Assembly (NCBI GenBank): GCA_000620185.1
Contig: JHVO01000010.1
Span: forward strand, 124,001 to 188,000
Length of the DNA: 64,000 bases
Direction: 5' to 3'
DNA from: Geodermatophilaceae bacterium URHB0062
Lineage (GTDB): Bacteria > Actinomycetota > Actinomycetes > Mycobacteriales > Geodermatophilaceae
Shown here: one piece after another, positions 1-14,041 of the stretch
Position numbering within the stretch: the first letter of the stretch is position 1
Layout: each line of letters opens with the position of its first letter
The notes under the pieces: model-generated
What the model saw: only the letters and a program-made list of their open reading frames with translations
The model's database searches: none
What the model was told of the DNA's origin: nothing
Made by a program: the position numbers and the translations under genes

Positions 1-587
1 TCGGGCAGCGGATCACCGACGACCCAGCCCGGGGTGTTCCAGCCGCGCACGGTGTCGACGACCACCTGCGCCACCGACCGCTCCCCCGTCGTCGCGTGCT
101 GGAAGGTGCCGGCGTCGGGGTTCGAGGTGCGGGCCAGCACGAACAGGCCGCCGCCGCACTGCCGCGCGGTGTCCACCGCGGGCTGCAGGGAGCGCGGGCC
201 GAGGTAGGGGCTGACCGTCATCGCGTCGACGGCCAGCGGGTGCTCGGGCCGCAGGTAGTCGCCGTAGGCGTCCATCGTCGAGCCGATGTCCCCCCGCTTG
301 GCGTCCAGCAGCACCAGGGCGCCGGCGGCCCGGGCCCGTGCGACGGCGTCCTCCAGGACGGCGAGCCCCCGGGAACCGTGCCGCTCGTAGAAGGCCAGCT
401 GCGGCTTGAGGACGGCGACAGAGCCCGCCAGGGCGTCCACGACGGCGTCGGTGAACCGGGCCAGGCCGTCGGGGTCGTCGGACAGGCCCCACGCCTCCAG
501 CAGCGCGACGTGCGGGTCGATGCCGACGCAGAGCGGTCCTCGGGCGGCGACCGCGTCGGCCAGGCGCTCGCCGAACGGCGCGGTCAT
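1..587 (-). CDS. pyrF: Orotidine 5'-phosphate decarboxylase (partial, runs off left edge)
   Basis: This protein decarboxylates OMP to UMP, the last step of de novo pyrimidine synthesis. The visible 195 N-terminal residues contain the catalytic Asp-x-Lys-x-x-Asp motif as DAKRGD at residues 95-100. The fold is the longer type found in mycobacteria and other actinobacteria (usually about 275 residues), so the C-terminus lies outside the window. The ATG at 585-587 overlaps the TGA of pyrD by four bases, which fixes the start and implies translational coupling. It is the last visible gene of the pyr operon. Confidence 0.93.
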   Translation of the reverse strand, partial: MTAPFGERLADAVAARGPLCVGIDPHVALLEAWGLSDDPDGLARFTDAVVDALAGSVAVLKPQLAFYERHGSRGLAVLEDAVARARAAGALVLLDAKRGDIGSTMDAYGDYLRPEHPLAVDAMTVSPYLGPRSLQPAVDTARQCGGGLFVLARTSNPDAGTFQHATTGERSVAQVVVDTVRGWNTPGWVVGDPLP

Positions 588-1531
588 GCGACGTCCCGGT
601 GCGCGTAGCCGACGGCCTCGGTGAGGGTCGCGAACCCGCGGTCGGCAAGCGCGGTGGCCAGCTCGGCCGAGATCCGCGCCGGCGCGGACGGGTCGTTGAA
701 GACCGCCGTCCCGACCGAGACGGCCGACGCCCCGGCGAGGACGAACTGGAGTGCGTCCAGACCGGACCGGATGCCTCCCATGCCCAGGATCGGGACGTGG
801 GGCAGGGCCGCGTGCACCTGCCAGACGCATCGGAGCGCCACCGGCCGGATCGCCGGGCCCGACAGCCCGCCGGTGACCCCGCCGAGTACCGGGCGCATGG
901 TGTCGGGATCGATGACCAGCCCCAGCAACGTGTTGATCATCGACAGCCCGTCGGCGCCGGCGTCGGCGCACGCCCGAGCGACGGAGACGATGTCGGTGAC
1001 GTCGGGGCTGAGCTTGGCGTACACCGGCTGGCCCGGGTCCGCGGCGGCGCGGACGGCGGCGATCACGTCGGAGGCGGCGACCGGGTCGCAGGCGAACACC
1101 TCGCCGCGGCTCTCGACGTTCGGGCAGCTGATGTTGACCTCGAGCCCGAGCACGCCGGGGACGCCGCGCAGCCGCTCGGCCAGCTCCGCGAAGTGCTCGA
1201 CCCGGGTGCCCGCGATCGACACGAACGCCCGGGCGCCTCGCTCGGCGAGCCAGGGCAGGTCGTCGGCGAGCAGGCCGTCGATGCCGGGCCCCTGCAGGCC
1301 GATCGAGTTGAGCATCCCGCTCGGGGTCTCGGCCATGCGCGGGGTCGGGCGGCCCGAGCGCGGGCGCAGCTGCACCGACTTGGTCACCACCGCGCCGATG
1401 GCGGTGAGGTCGACGAACGGCTCGAGCTCGCGGCCGAACGCCGAGCAGCCCGACGCGGTGAGCACGGGATCCGGGATCTCCACCCCGCCCAGTGCGGTCC
1501 GCATGTCCACTGCGGTCTCGACGGCGGTCAC
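584..1531 (-). CDS. pyrD: Dihydroorotate dehydrogenase, class 1B catalytic subunit
   Basis: This enzyme oxidises dihydroorotate to orotate with FMN. At 315 residues it matches class 1 catalytic subunits, and NISCPN at 133-138 places the catalytic cysteine of class 1 enzymes at Cys136. Class 2 enzymes would have serine there and an N-terminal membrane extension. The adjacent pyrK supplies the FAD/2Fe-2S subunit, so the enzyme is most likely the NAD-linked 1B heterotetramer. It overlaps pyrK upstream and pyrF downstream by four bases each. Confidence 0.93.
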   Translation of the reverse strand: MTAVETAVDMRTALGGVEIPDPVLTASGCSAFGRELEPFVDLTAIGAVVTKSVQLRPRSGRPTPRMAETPSGMLNSIGLQGPGIDGLLADDLPWLAERGARAFVSIAGTRVEHFAELAERLRGVPGVLGLEVNISCPNVESRGEVFACDPVAASDVIAAVRAAADPGQPVYAKLSPDVTDIVSVARACADAGADGLSMINTLLGLVIDPDTMRPVLGGVTGGLSGPAIRPVALRCVWQVHAALPHVPILGMGGIRSGLDALQFVLAGASAVSVGTAVFNDPSAPARISAELATALADRGFATLTEAVGYAHRDVA

Positions 1532-2435
1532 GGCGCCACCACTCCCATCGCGTCGGCACCGACGACGTCGTGCGGCAGCCGCCCCACGTCGGCGAAGCGC
1601 ACCCGGTCACCGCCGAAGACCGGTCCCTCGGTGCAGGACCGGGAGAAGCGGGTGCGCCCGTCGTCGCCGATCACCGGCAGCACGCAGGTCATGCAGACCC
1701 CGATGCCGCAGGCCATCGACTCCTCGACCGCCACGTACGAGGGGACGCCGCGCGCGGTGGCGGCGTCGGCGACGGCGCGGAGCATCGGCATGGGGCCGCA
1801 GGCGTAGACGACGCCGGCCCCGGCCAGCAGTTCGTCGACCGCGAGCGTCACCATCCCGCGCCGACCGGCGCTGCCGTCGTCCGTTGTGACCTCGACCCGG
1901 TCGGCCACGCCGGTCAGCTCCGGCACGGAGCACAGCCGGTCGGCGCTCGCGGCGCCGGCGACGGCGTCCACCGGATGCCCGTCGGCGCGCAGGCGCGCGG
2001 CCAGGCCGACCAGCGCGGCCGTCCCGTACCCGCCGCCGACCAGCAGCGCGCGGGCACCGGCAGGAGCCCCTGGGAACGGCCGGCCGAGGGGTCCGACGAC
2101 GTCGACGGAGTTCCCGGGCCCGCGCTCGCTCAGCCACGTCGACCCCGGCCCGTGCGGGGCGACGACCACGGTGACGACGCCGTCGCCGGCACCGGCGATC
2201 GCGATGGACCGCCGCAGCAGCAGCGCGGACGTGGCACCCCCGATCGCGAAGGCGACGAACTGCCCGGGCTCGGCGCGCCCGGCGATCTCGGGCGCGGCGA
2301 GCGTGAGCTCCACGTAGGCGTTCACCGGACGGCGAGCGAGCACCTCGACCACCCGCTGCACCGGTGCCTGCGCGGCCCGCGGCACCTCCGCGGTCACCGA
2401 TCCGGCACGTGTGGCCAGAACTGCCGGATCACCGG

Positions 2436-2439
<4 letters not shown>
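1528..2439 (-). CDS. pyrK: Dihydroorotate dehydrogenase electron-transfer subunit
   Basis: This is the FAD and 2Fe-2S subunit that passes electrons from PyrD to NAD. The 303-residue protein has a flavodoxin-reductase-like FAD region, a nucleotide-binding stretch [11 protein letters not shown] and a C-terminal cluster motif CGIGVCMTC followed by a fourth cysteine (SRSC) about 20 residues on, which is typical of PyrK. I chose the GTG at 2437-2439 because it overlaps the carB TGA as GTGA. The open frame extends further upstream, but that part lies inside carB and carries no family signal. Confidence 0.9.
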
Positions 2440-5724
<3,285 letters not shown>

Positions 5725-5732
<8 letters not shown>

Positions 5733-6837
5733 CGCGGTGCTCCTCCATCAGATCGACGAACCGCTGGAAGAGCGGGGCCGCGTCGTGCGGCCCGGCCGCG
5801 GCCTCCGGGTGGAACTGCACGCTGAACGCCGGGACGTCGAGGCAGCGCAGCCCCTCCACGACGTCGTCGTTGAGGCCCACGTGGCTGACCTCGACGGGGC
5901 CGTACGGGGTGTCGGTCGGCCGGTCGAGCGGCGCGTCGACGGCGAAGCCGTGGTTGTGGCTGGTCACCCGCACCGTCCCGCTGACGCGGTCGAGCACCGG
6001 CTGGTTGAGCCCGCGGTGGCCGAAGCGGAGCTTGTAGGTGCCCAGCCCGAGCGCACGGCCCAGGATCTGGTTGCCGAAGCAGATGCCGAACAGCGGACGG
6101 CGGGCCGCGAGCACCCCCGTCACCGCCTCGACCGCGTAGTCGGCGGCCGCGGGGTCACCCGGCCCGTTCGAGAGGAACACCCCGTCGGGGCCGGCCGCCA
6201 GCAGGGCGTCGGCGGTCGCGGTCGCCGGCAGCACGTGCGTCTCGACCCCCAGGTCGGCGAGGTGCCGCGGGGTGGCCGTCTTGATGCCGAGGTCGAGCGC
6301 GGCGATCGTGAACCGCTTCTCCCCCACCGCCGGGACGACGTAGGTCGCGCCCGTGCTCACCTGCGGGGCGAGGTCCGCGCCGGTCATGCTCTCGGCCGCC
6401 CGCACCGTGGCCAGCAGCTGCTCGGGATCGGTGATCTCGCTGCTGATGCCCACCCGCATGGCCCCGCGGTCGCGGAGGTGGCGGGTGAGCGCGCGGGTGT
6501 CGATGCCGCTGATGCCGACGACGCCCTGGGCGACCAGTTCGTCGTCCAGGCTGCCGGTGGCCCGCCAGTTCGCCGGGCGACGGGCCGGATCGCGAACGAC
6601 GAAGCCCGCCACCCACATCTTGCGGCTCTCGTCGTCCTCGCCGTTGACCCCGGTGTTGCCGACGTGCGGGGCGGTCATGACGACGACCTGCCGGTGGTAG
6701 CTGGGGTCGGTCAGCGTCTCCTGGTAGCCGGTCATGCCGGTGGAGAAGACCGCCTCGCCTACCGTCGTCCCCCGCGCGCCGTAGGCGTCGCCCCGGAAGG
6801 TCCGCCCGTCCTCCAGCACGAGAATCGCCTGACTCAA
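5725..6837 (-). CDS. carA: Carbamoyl-phosphate synthase small (glutaminase) subunit
   Basis: This subunit hydrolyses glutamine and channels ammonia to CarB. The 370 residues comprise an N-terminal CPSase small-chain domain and a C-terminal class I glutamine amidotransferase. The nucleophile cysteine lies in [10 protein letters not shown] near residue 250 and the catalytic histidine in FHPEA near residue 342. The ATG at 6835-6837 follows the pyrC stop after a 73-base spacer filled by a dispersed repeat, the one long spacer in an otherwise overlapping operon. Confidence 0.96.
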
Positions 6838-6861
6838 CGCTGTATCTCCCTGTTCGTCTCC

Positions 6862-6913
6862 GCGCCCGCTCCGCTCCTCGCTCGTTCCTCGCTGCGATGC
6901 TCACTCGCTGTCA
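6862..6913. repeat. Dispersed intergenic repeat, copy D1
   Basis: This spacer between pyrC and carA holds a purine/pyrimidine-skewed sequence. Bases 6871-6902 are identical over 32 bases to 58971-59002 in the ruvA-ruvB spacer. The pyrC stop codon forms one edge. From memory, similar strings are scattered through Geodermatophilaceae and related actinobacteria. Its function is unknown. Confidence 0.75.
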
Positions 6914-8196
6914 TCGAACGGCCTTTCCGTCCAGGACGGTCGGGACCCCTCGCAGGAACGTCGCGACCACGCGGCCGGGCAGCTCCCGGCCGGCATACGG
7001 GCTGTTGCGGCTGCGGCTGGCCAGCGCGGCCGGGTCGACGACCGCGCGGCTCGAGGGATCCAGCAGCAGCAGGTTGGCCGGCTCGCCCGGGGCGATCGGC
7101 CGGCCGTGGCCGGAGAGGCGGCCGATGGCCGCGGGGCGCACCGACATCCGGTCGGCGACGCCCGGCCAGTCGAGCAAGCCCGTCTCGACCATAGTCTCGA
7201 CGACGACCGAGAGAGCCTGCTCCAGCCCGAGCATGCCGGGCCGGGCCTGCGCCCACTCGCTCTCCTTGTCCTCGACCGCGTGCGGGGCGTGGTCGGTGGC
7301 GACGGCGTCGATCGTGCCGTCGGCCAGCCCGGCGCGGAGCGCCGCGACGTCCTCGTCCGTCCGCAGCGGCGGGTTCACCTTGAACACGGGGTCGTAGCCC
7401 TCGGCGCACGCGTCGGTGAGCAGCAGATGGTGCGGGGTGACCTCGGCGGTCACCTGGACGCCGCGCGACTTGGCCCAGCGGAGCAGCTCGACCGAGCCCG
7501 CCGTCGAGACGTGGCAGACGTGCAACCGGGCGCCGACGTGACCGGCGAGCAGCACGTCGCGGGCGATGATCGCCTCCTCGGCGGCGGCCGGCCAGCCGGT
7601 CAGGCCCAGGCGCGCCGACCGATCGCCCTCGTGCATCTGCGCGCCGACGGTGAGCCGCGGCTCCTCGGCGTGCTGGGCGACGACGCCGTCGAAGGCCTTC
7701 ACGTACTCCAGCGCCCGGCGCATGAGCGCGGGGTCGGCGACGCAGTGGCCGTCGTCGGAGAAGACCCGCACCCGGGCGGCCGAGTCGGCCATCGCGCCGA
7801 GCTCGGCCAGCCGCTCGCCCTTCAGGCCGACGGTCACCGCCCCGACCGGGACGACGTCGACCAGGCCGGCCTGCTCGCCGAGCCGCCACACCTGCTCGAC
7901 GACGCCGGCGGTGTCGGCGACGGGATCGGTGTTGGCCATGGCGTGGACGGCGGTGAAGCCACCGAGGGCGGCCGCGCGGCTGCCGGTCTCGACGGTCTCG
8001 GCGTCCTCCCGGCCCGGTTCCCGGAGGTGGGTGTGCAAGTCGACCAGGCCGGGCAGGGCGATCAACCCGGCGGCGTCGACCATCTCGGCGCTCGGCACCG
8101 TCAGGCTGTCGCCGATCGAGGCGATCCGGCCGTCCTTCACCAGGATGTCGGCGGCGTCCCCGCCCAGGGGACGCGCGCCCTTGATCAGGTAGGTCG

Positions 8197-8200
<4 letters not shown>
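6911..8200 (-). CDS. pyrC: Dihydroorotase
   Basis: This zinc amidohydrolase cyclises carbamoyl-aspartate to dihydroorotate. The 429 residues match type I bacterial dihydroorotases. [10 protein letters not shown] at residues 54-63 carries the metal-binding His56 and His58, and a C-terminal ATDHAPH segment provides the conserved catalytic aspartate. The ATG at 8198-8200 overlaps the pyrB stop as ATGA, so the two are translationally coupled. Confidence 0.96.
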
Positions 8201-9782
<1,582 letters not shown>

Positions 9783-9877
9783 TCACTGGACGGGTCGTTA
9801 AAGGAGTGGGTTCGGACCGAGGACGACGCTACTGCACGGCCGCGAGGGATCCTGCAGCGGCCGCTGACCTGCACTTT

Positions 9878-9894
9878 GACCACACACAGTGGTC
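9878..9894. promoter_or_regulatory. Perfect inverted repeat between pyrR and bldD
   Basis: The sequence GACCAC-ACACA-GTGGTC is a perfect 6-bp-arm palindrome with a five-base spacer. It lies about 114 bases upstream of pyrR and 112 bases upstream of bldD. It could be a protein-binding operator serving either divergent unit. No regulator can be assigned from sequence. Confidence 0.4.
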
Positions 9895-9948
9895 GAACGA
9901 CTACTGACTCCGAGGGAGTGTCCTCTCTGTTGCGCGAACCGCCGTACC

Positions 9949-9963
9949 CGTACGCTGCGTGAC
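9949..9963 (+). promoter_or_regulatory. Candidate BldD-binding box upstream of bldD
   Basis: The core ACGCTGCGT at 9952-9960 fits the published streptomycete BldD box pattern NTNACNCWGNGTNAN at every fixed position except one flanking T. It ends about 43 bases before the bldD ATG, a natural place for autorepression. An imperfect second palindrome, ACTCC-GAG-GGAGT, lies slightly upstream at 9907-9919. Confidence 0.5.
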
Positions 9964-10005
9964 GAACAGGACCGACCCGACGCAACGGACAGTGAGCAGA
10001 CAGCG

Positions 10006-10557
10006 ATGAGCACCGACTACTCACGGGCCCTCGGCGCCCGGCTCCGCGCCATCCGCAATCAGCAGGGCCTCTCCCTGCAGGGAGTGGAAGACAAGTCGCA
10101 CGGCCGCTGGAAAGCGGTCGTCGTCGGCTCCTACGAGCGCGGCGACCGCGCGGTCACCGTGCAGCGCCTCTCGGAGCTCGCGGTCTTCTACGGCGTGCCG
10201 GTGTCCGAGCTGCTGCCCGACCCGCGACCGAGCTCCGCGGTGACCACCAACACGAAGATCGTGCTGAACCTGGAGTCGCTGGGTTCGCTGCCCGCCGACG
10301 AGGCAGGGCCGCTGGCCCGGTACGCCTCGACGATCCAGGCGCAGCGGCACGACTACAACGGCAAGGTCCTCTCGATCCGCGCGGAGGACCTCAAGTCGCT
10401 GGCGATCATCTACGACATGAGCCCCGACGAGCTGACCTCCCGGTTGATCGAGTGGGGCGTTCTCTCGCCCGGCATGGAATCGATATCGAGCTCCGGCGGG
10501 GACGACCTCGAGGACGACATCGATCCCAACTGGGAGCGCCGCCGCTCCCCCCGCTGA
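10006..10557 (+). CDS. bldD: Developmental master regulator BldD
   Basis: BldD is a DNA-binding repressor whose dimerisation is driven by tetrameric cyclic-di-GMP. The 183 residues comprise an N-terminal helix-turn-helix (about 8-65) very close to the streptomycete protein (for example GRWKAVVVGSYERGDRAVTV). The C-terminal domain carries the ligand signature RxD-x8-RxxD as RHD at 114-116 and RAED at 125-128. It is divergent from pyrR, as in other actinobacteria. The last 25 residues are acidic, then basic and low-complexity. Regulation is probably autogenous through the upstream box. Confidence 0.95.
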   Translation: MSTDYSRALGARLRAIRNQQGLSLQGVEDKSHGRWKAVVVGSYERGDRAVTVQRLSELAVFYGVPVSELLPDPRPSSAVTTNTKIVLNLESLGSLPADEAGPLARYASTIQAQRHDYNGKVLSIRAEDLKSLAIIYDMSPDELTSRLIEWGVLSPGMESISSSGGDDLEDDIDPNWERRRSPR

Positions 10558-10573
10558 ATCGCACCGCATCTGT

Positions 10574-10615
10574 CGCACGGGCCCTCGCCTCTTCCTGGTG
10601 GGGGCCCTTCGTGCG
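10574..10615 (+). terminator. Hairpin after bldD
   Basis: GGGCCC-centred arms, extended by CGCAC and GTGCG with a small bulge, form a stem-loop 17 bases after the bldD stop. It has no U-tract, as is usual in high-GC actinobacteria. Confidence 0.5.
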
Positions 10616-10757
10616 TCGGGCCCTCGCCGCCGGCGACGTCGTCCTGACCGCAGTGGTTGCGGGCCGAGCCGGTTCCGACACGCGCGGAAGTGCATGGGCG
10701 CGAGGTGAGGTGTGTGCCACTGTGCACGCCACATACCGCGTATAGGGAAGGGGCGTC

Positions 10758-11687
10758 ATGCCGGCAGTGGTCATGGAGGCCGTGACCAAGACGTACCGCG
10801 GCCGCCGCGGGCGTCCACCCCAGAAGGCGTTGGACGAGCTCGACCTGCTGGTCGAGAACGGCGGCGTCCACGGCTTCCTCGGGCCCAACGGCTCGGGCAA
10901 GACGACGTCGATCCGGGTGCTGCTCGGCCTGGTGTCGGCCGACGCCGGAACCGCGCGCCTCTTCGACCGCCCCGTCCCCGACGCGCTGCCGGAGGTCATC
11001 GGGCACGTCGGCGCCCTGGTCGAGACGCCCCTGTTCTTCCCCAACTTCTCCGGCCGCCGCAACCTGGAGCTGCTCGCCGAGGTGGCGGGCGTGCCCCGGA
11101 CGCGGGTCGACGAGTGCCTGGACATCGTCGACCTCCGGGACCGCGCCGGTGACCGGTTCAAGGGCTACTCGCTCGGCATGAAGCAGCGGCTGGGCATCGC
11201 CGCGGCGCTGCTCAAGCATCCGCGGCTGCTGATACTCGACGAGCCGAGCAACGGTCTGGACCCGGCAGGCATCCGCGACGTCCGCGAGCTCATCCGCCGC
11301 CTGGGTCGCGACGGCCACACGACCGTGCTGCTCTCCTCCCACCTGCTCGCCGAGATCGAACAGGTCGCCGACTCGGTCACGATCCTGACCCGCGGCCGCC
11401 GCGTCGCCAACGGCCCTGTCCGCGAGGTGCTCGCCGGCCGGTCGACCCACGACGTCGTCATCCGCGTGTCCGACCGCGAGTCGGCCGGCGCCGTGCTGCA
11501 GGCCGCGGGCTTCGGCCTCTCCCCGTTCGACGACGTCCGCGGACCGGCGCTCGCCGTCCACAACGTCCAGGCCCCCGGCGAGGTCACCCGGTTGCTCGCC
11601 CGGCACGGCCACTATCTGGAGGAGCTGACGCCGGTGCACGCCGACCTCGAGACCGCCTTCCTCGCGATCACCGGGGAGCCGGCGTGA
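10758..11687 (+). CDS. ABC transporter ATP-binding protein
   Basis: This cytoplasmic ATPase probably pairs with the membrane protein that follows. The 309 residues contain Walker A GPNGSGKTT (42-50), signature YSLGMKQRL near 137 and Walker B LLILDEP near 158. The C-terminal extension is of the type seen in ABC-2 exporters of antibiotics or lipids. The ATG has a purine-rich GGGAAGGGG upstream, and the stop overlaps the permease start as GTGA. The substrate cannot be inferred. The pair sits between bldD and nusB, which are neighbours in streptomycetes, so it is probably a later insertion. Confidence 0.9.
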   Translation: MPAVVMEAVTKTYRGRRGRPPQKALDELDLLVENGGVHGFLGPNGSGKTTSIRVLLGLVSADAGTARLFDRPVPDALPEVIGHVGALVETPLFFPNFSGRRNLELLAEVAGVPRTRVDECLDIVDLRDRAGDRFKGYSLGMKQRLGIAAALLKHPRLLILDEPSNGLDPAGIRDVRELIRRLGRDGHTTVLLSSHLLAEIEQVADSVTILTRGRRVANGPVREVLAGRSTHDVVIRVSDRESAGAVLQAAGFGLSPFDDVRGPALAVHNVQAPGEVTRLLARHGHYLEELTPVHADLETAFLAITGEPA

Positions 11688-12739
11688 CCGCCTCCGTGCA
11701 GCACCCGCCCGCGGAGCCGCTGCAGGAGCTGCCGCCCGCGCCCCGCGGCAGCCTGGTCAAGGCAGAGCTGCACCGGTTCCGGGCACGACGGTTCATCCAG
11801 GTGCTCGCCGGCATCGGCGTCCTCGGCTGGGCGGCCGCGATCATCATCGGGTTGTTCACCTTCGGCACCCCCACCGAGGCCGACTACGCCGCCGCGCATG
11901 CGCAGGTCGACCGGATCATCCAGGAGAACGAGACCTACCGGCAGGAGTGTCTGGACGATCCCCCCTCGGACGCCCCCGAAGGCGTGCCCGCCGAGGAGGT
12001 CTGCGGACCGCCGCTCACCGAGGCCGACATCGGGGGCGTCGAGTCCTTCCTCGGCAAGGCACCGTTCGACCTCGCCGCCTCCGGGACCGTGGGCGCCGTC
12101 GCCTTCGCCGGCCTCGCGTCGGCGCTCGCGTTCGTGGTCGGGGCGACCTGGATCGGCGCGGAGTGGTCGACGCGTTCCATCGTCGCGCTGCTGTTCTGGG
12201 CACCGCGTCGCATGCGCGTCATGGGGACGAAGTTCGGCGTCCTGGTGGCGGGGGCGACGGTGTTGGGCATCGCGGCACAGGTCGGCTGGCTGATCATGGC
12301 CGGCATCCTCGACGCCGCCGTCGGCACGGACGAGCCGCTGCCCGACGACTTCTGGGGCTCGCTGCTGCAGACGCAGGCCCGCGGGGTCCTGCTGGTCGTG
12401 CTGGCCGCCGTTCTCGGGTTCGGGCTGACGAGCATCGTCCGCAACACGGGCGCCGCGCTGGGCATCGCGTTCGTCTACGTGGTCGTGATCCAGCTGATCC
12501 TCGGCAACGCGAAGCCCAGCTGGTCACCGTGGCTGCTCGGCACCAACGCGGCGGGTCTCGTCATGGACGGCGGTGTGCGCCTGATGTTCTGGGACAAGGT
12601 CGACTACAGCGCCGACAAACTGGGGCAGCCCGTCGAGTACTACCTCGGCAACCTGCAGTCGGGCATCTTCCTCACCGTCGTCGCCGTCCTGCTCGTCGGC
12701 CTGGGCACCGTGCTCTTCGCTCGCAGAGACATGCACTAA
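11684..12739 (+). CDS. ABC-2 type transporter permease
   Basis: This membrane partner of the preceding ATPase has 351 residues. It has a cytoplasmic N-terminus, a first membrane segment near residues 36-58, a long extracytoplasmic loop with three cysteines (about 65-115) and five further hydrophobic segments towards the C-terminus, the arrangement of ABC-2 exporters. The GTG start overlaps the ATPase stop by four bases. The substrate is unknown. Confidence 0.85.
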   Translation: MTASVQHPPAEPLQELPPAPRGSLVKAELHRFRARRFIQVLAGIGVLGWAAAIIIGLFTFGTPTEADYAAAHAQVDRIIQENETYRQECLDDPPSDAPEGVPAEEVCGPPLTEADIGGVESFLGKAPFDLAASGTVGAVAFAGLASALAFVVGATWIGAEWSTRSIVALLFWAPRRMRVMGTKFGVLVAGATVLGIAAQVGWLIMAGILDAAVGTDEPLPDDFWGSLLQTQARGVLLVVLAAVLGFGLTSIVRNTGAALGIAFVYVVVIQLILGNAKPSWSPWLLGTNAAGLVMDGGVRLMFWDKVDYSADKLGQPVEYYLGNLQSGIFLTVVAVLLVGLGTVLFARRDMH

Positions 12740-12743
12740 CTCT

Positions 12744-12760
12744 GTCGTCCTCCGGACGAC
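12744..12760 (+). terminator. Hairpin after the ABC operon
   Basis: GTCGTCC-TCC-GGACGAC forms a perfect 7-bp stem with a three-base loop four bases after the permease stop. Confidence 0.6.
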
Positions 12761-12854
12761 ACCGCGGCCAGGAGCCGTTCCCGACCGGGCTGAGCCGCTG
12801 CCCACGTCCCGGTCGGGAAGCCTCCGGCCCCCGCGACCGGTCCGCGCCACGGGA

Positions 12855-12995
12855 ATGCCTGCGTTCGTCCAGCAACAGCGCGTCTCCGTGGGTGGGGAGC
12901 GCTTCGCCCTGGACGCCTACGACGAGGTCGCCCTCGCGGTCGAGATGGACGCAACCGTCGGATGGCAGACGCTCGCGGCCGACGGTGTGCGCTGA
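12855..12995 (+). pseudogene. Possible relic of a DUF559-type protein
   Basis: The 322-base stretch between the ABC operon and nusB has no intact gene. A 46-codon frame in it reads QQQRVSVGGERFALDAYDEV, then a hydrophobic strand ending in VEMDA. This resembles the start of the VSR-like DUF559 domain (R-x-R-x-LD-x-A-x-P-E-x-x-LAVE-x-D) and stops soon afterwards. No convincing ribosome-binding site precedes it. It may be a decayed fragment or chance. Confidence 0.3.
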
Positions 12996-13061
12996 CCGGC
13001 AGGTCCAAGCACGACTTCCTGCCGATCCGCGCACAACGTAGGCCCGCGGGCAGGGTCACTC

Positions 13062-13472
13062 TCAGGACCCCGTCGGCACCTCGGCCGCGAGGATGGCACC
13101 GAGGACGCCGTTGACGAAGGCGGGCGAGTCGTCGGTCGAGAGCGCCTTGGCCAGCTCCACGGCCTCGTCGATCACCACGGCGTCGGGCACGTCGTCAGCC
13201 CAGAGCAGCTCGTAGACCGCCATGCGCAGGATGGCGCGATCGACGTCGGGCAGCCGGTCGATCGACCAGTTGCGCGCGTGTGCGTCGATGAGGGCGTCGA
13301 TCCGCGCGGAGTGCTCGGCGACTCCCTCGACCAGTCGAACGGTGTGCTCGGGCACCGGCGGATTGCCGTCGGCGATCCGCTCGCGGAGCAGCGTCAGCCG
13401 GTCACCGCCGCGGACGTCGGCCTCGTACAGCACGTCGACGGCGCGCTTGCGTGCCTTCGACCGGGCAGCCAT
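13062..13472 (-). CDS. nusB: Transcription antitermination factor NusB
   Basis: This all-helical RNA-binding protein pairs with NusE (S10) in rRNA antitermination complexes. The 136 residues begin with the typical ARSKARKRAVDVLYEADVR segment and include the NWSIDRLPDVDRAILRMAVY core. It follows efp after eight bases and is the last gene of the run aroC-aroK-aroB-aroQ-pepQ-efp-nusB. Confidence 0.95.
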   Translation of the reverse strand: MAARSKARKRAVDVLYEADVRGGDRLTLLRERIADGNPPVPEHTVRLVEGVAEHSARIDALIDAHARNWSIDRLPDVDRAILRMAVYELLWADDVPDAVVIDEAVELAKALSTDDSPAFVNGVLGAILAAEVPTGS

Positions 13473-13480
13473 GAGCAGGC

Positions 13481-14041
13481 TCAGTTGACGCGGCCGAGGT
13501 ACCGGCCGTCGCGGGTGTCGACCTTCAGCTTCTCGCCGGTGGTGATGAACAGCGGCACCTGGATCTGGGCGCCGGTCTCGAGCGTCGCCGGCTTCGTGCC
13601 GCCGGTCGACCGGTCGCCCTGCAGGCCCGGGTCGGTGTGCTCGACGACGAGCTCCATGGTCACCGGCAGCTCGACGTACAGCGGGGTGCCGTCGTGCACG
13701 GCGACGATGACCTCGGTGTTCTCGAGCAGGTAGTCCGCTCCCCCGCCCACGGTCGCGGCCGAGACGTGGATCTGGTCGTAGGTGTCGCTGTCCATGAAGA
13801 CGAAGTCGCTGCCGTCCTTGTACAGGTACGTCATCGACCGCTTGTCGACGTTCGCCGTCTCCACCTTGGTGCCGGCGTTGAAGGTCTTGTCGACGACCTT
13901 GCCCGAGAGCACGTTCTTCAGTGTCGTCCGCACGAAGGCGCCGCCCTTGCCGGGCTTGACGTGCTGGAACTCGGTGACGGTCCAGAGCTGGCCGTCCAGG
14001 TTGAGGACGAGGCCGTTCTTGAGGTCGTTGGTGGTAGCCAT
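13481..14041 (-). CDS. efp: Translation elongation factor P
   Basis: EF-P relieves ribosome stalling at polyproline. The 186 residues form the usual three beta-barrel domains. The tip loop of domain I is PGKGG at 30-34 with Lys32, the position modified in some bacteria. No modification enzyme is adjacent. The ATG lies immediately after the pepQ stop. Many proteins in this window are proline-rich (MltG, RuvX and the caspase linker), so they are plausible clients. Confidence 0.97.
   Translation of the reverse strand: MATTNDLKNGLVLNLDGQLWTVTEFQHVKPGKGGAFVRTTLKNVLSGKVVDKTFNAGTKVETANVDKRSMTYLYKDGSDFVFMDSDTYDQIHVSAATVGGGADYLLENTEVIVAVHDGTPLYVELPVTMELVVEHTDPGLQGDRSTGGTKPATLETGAQIQVPLFITTGEKLKVDTRDGRYLGRVN

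Noticed and set aside
6838-6910. Small gene between pyrC and carA, as in some actinobacteria
   Set aside because: The spacer is occupied by the dispersed repeat. The open frame across it is a translation of the repeat joined to a carA or pyrC shadow.
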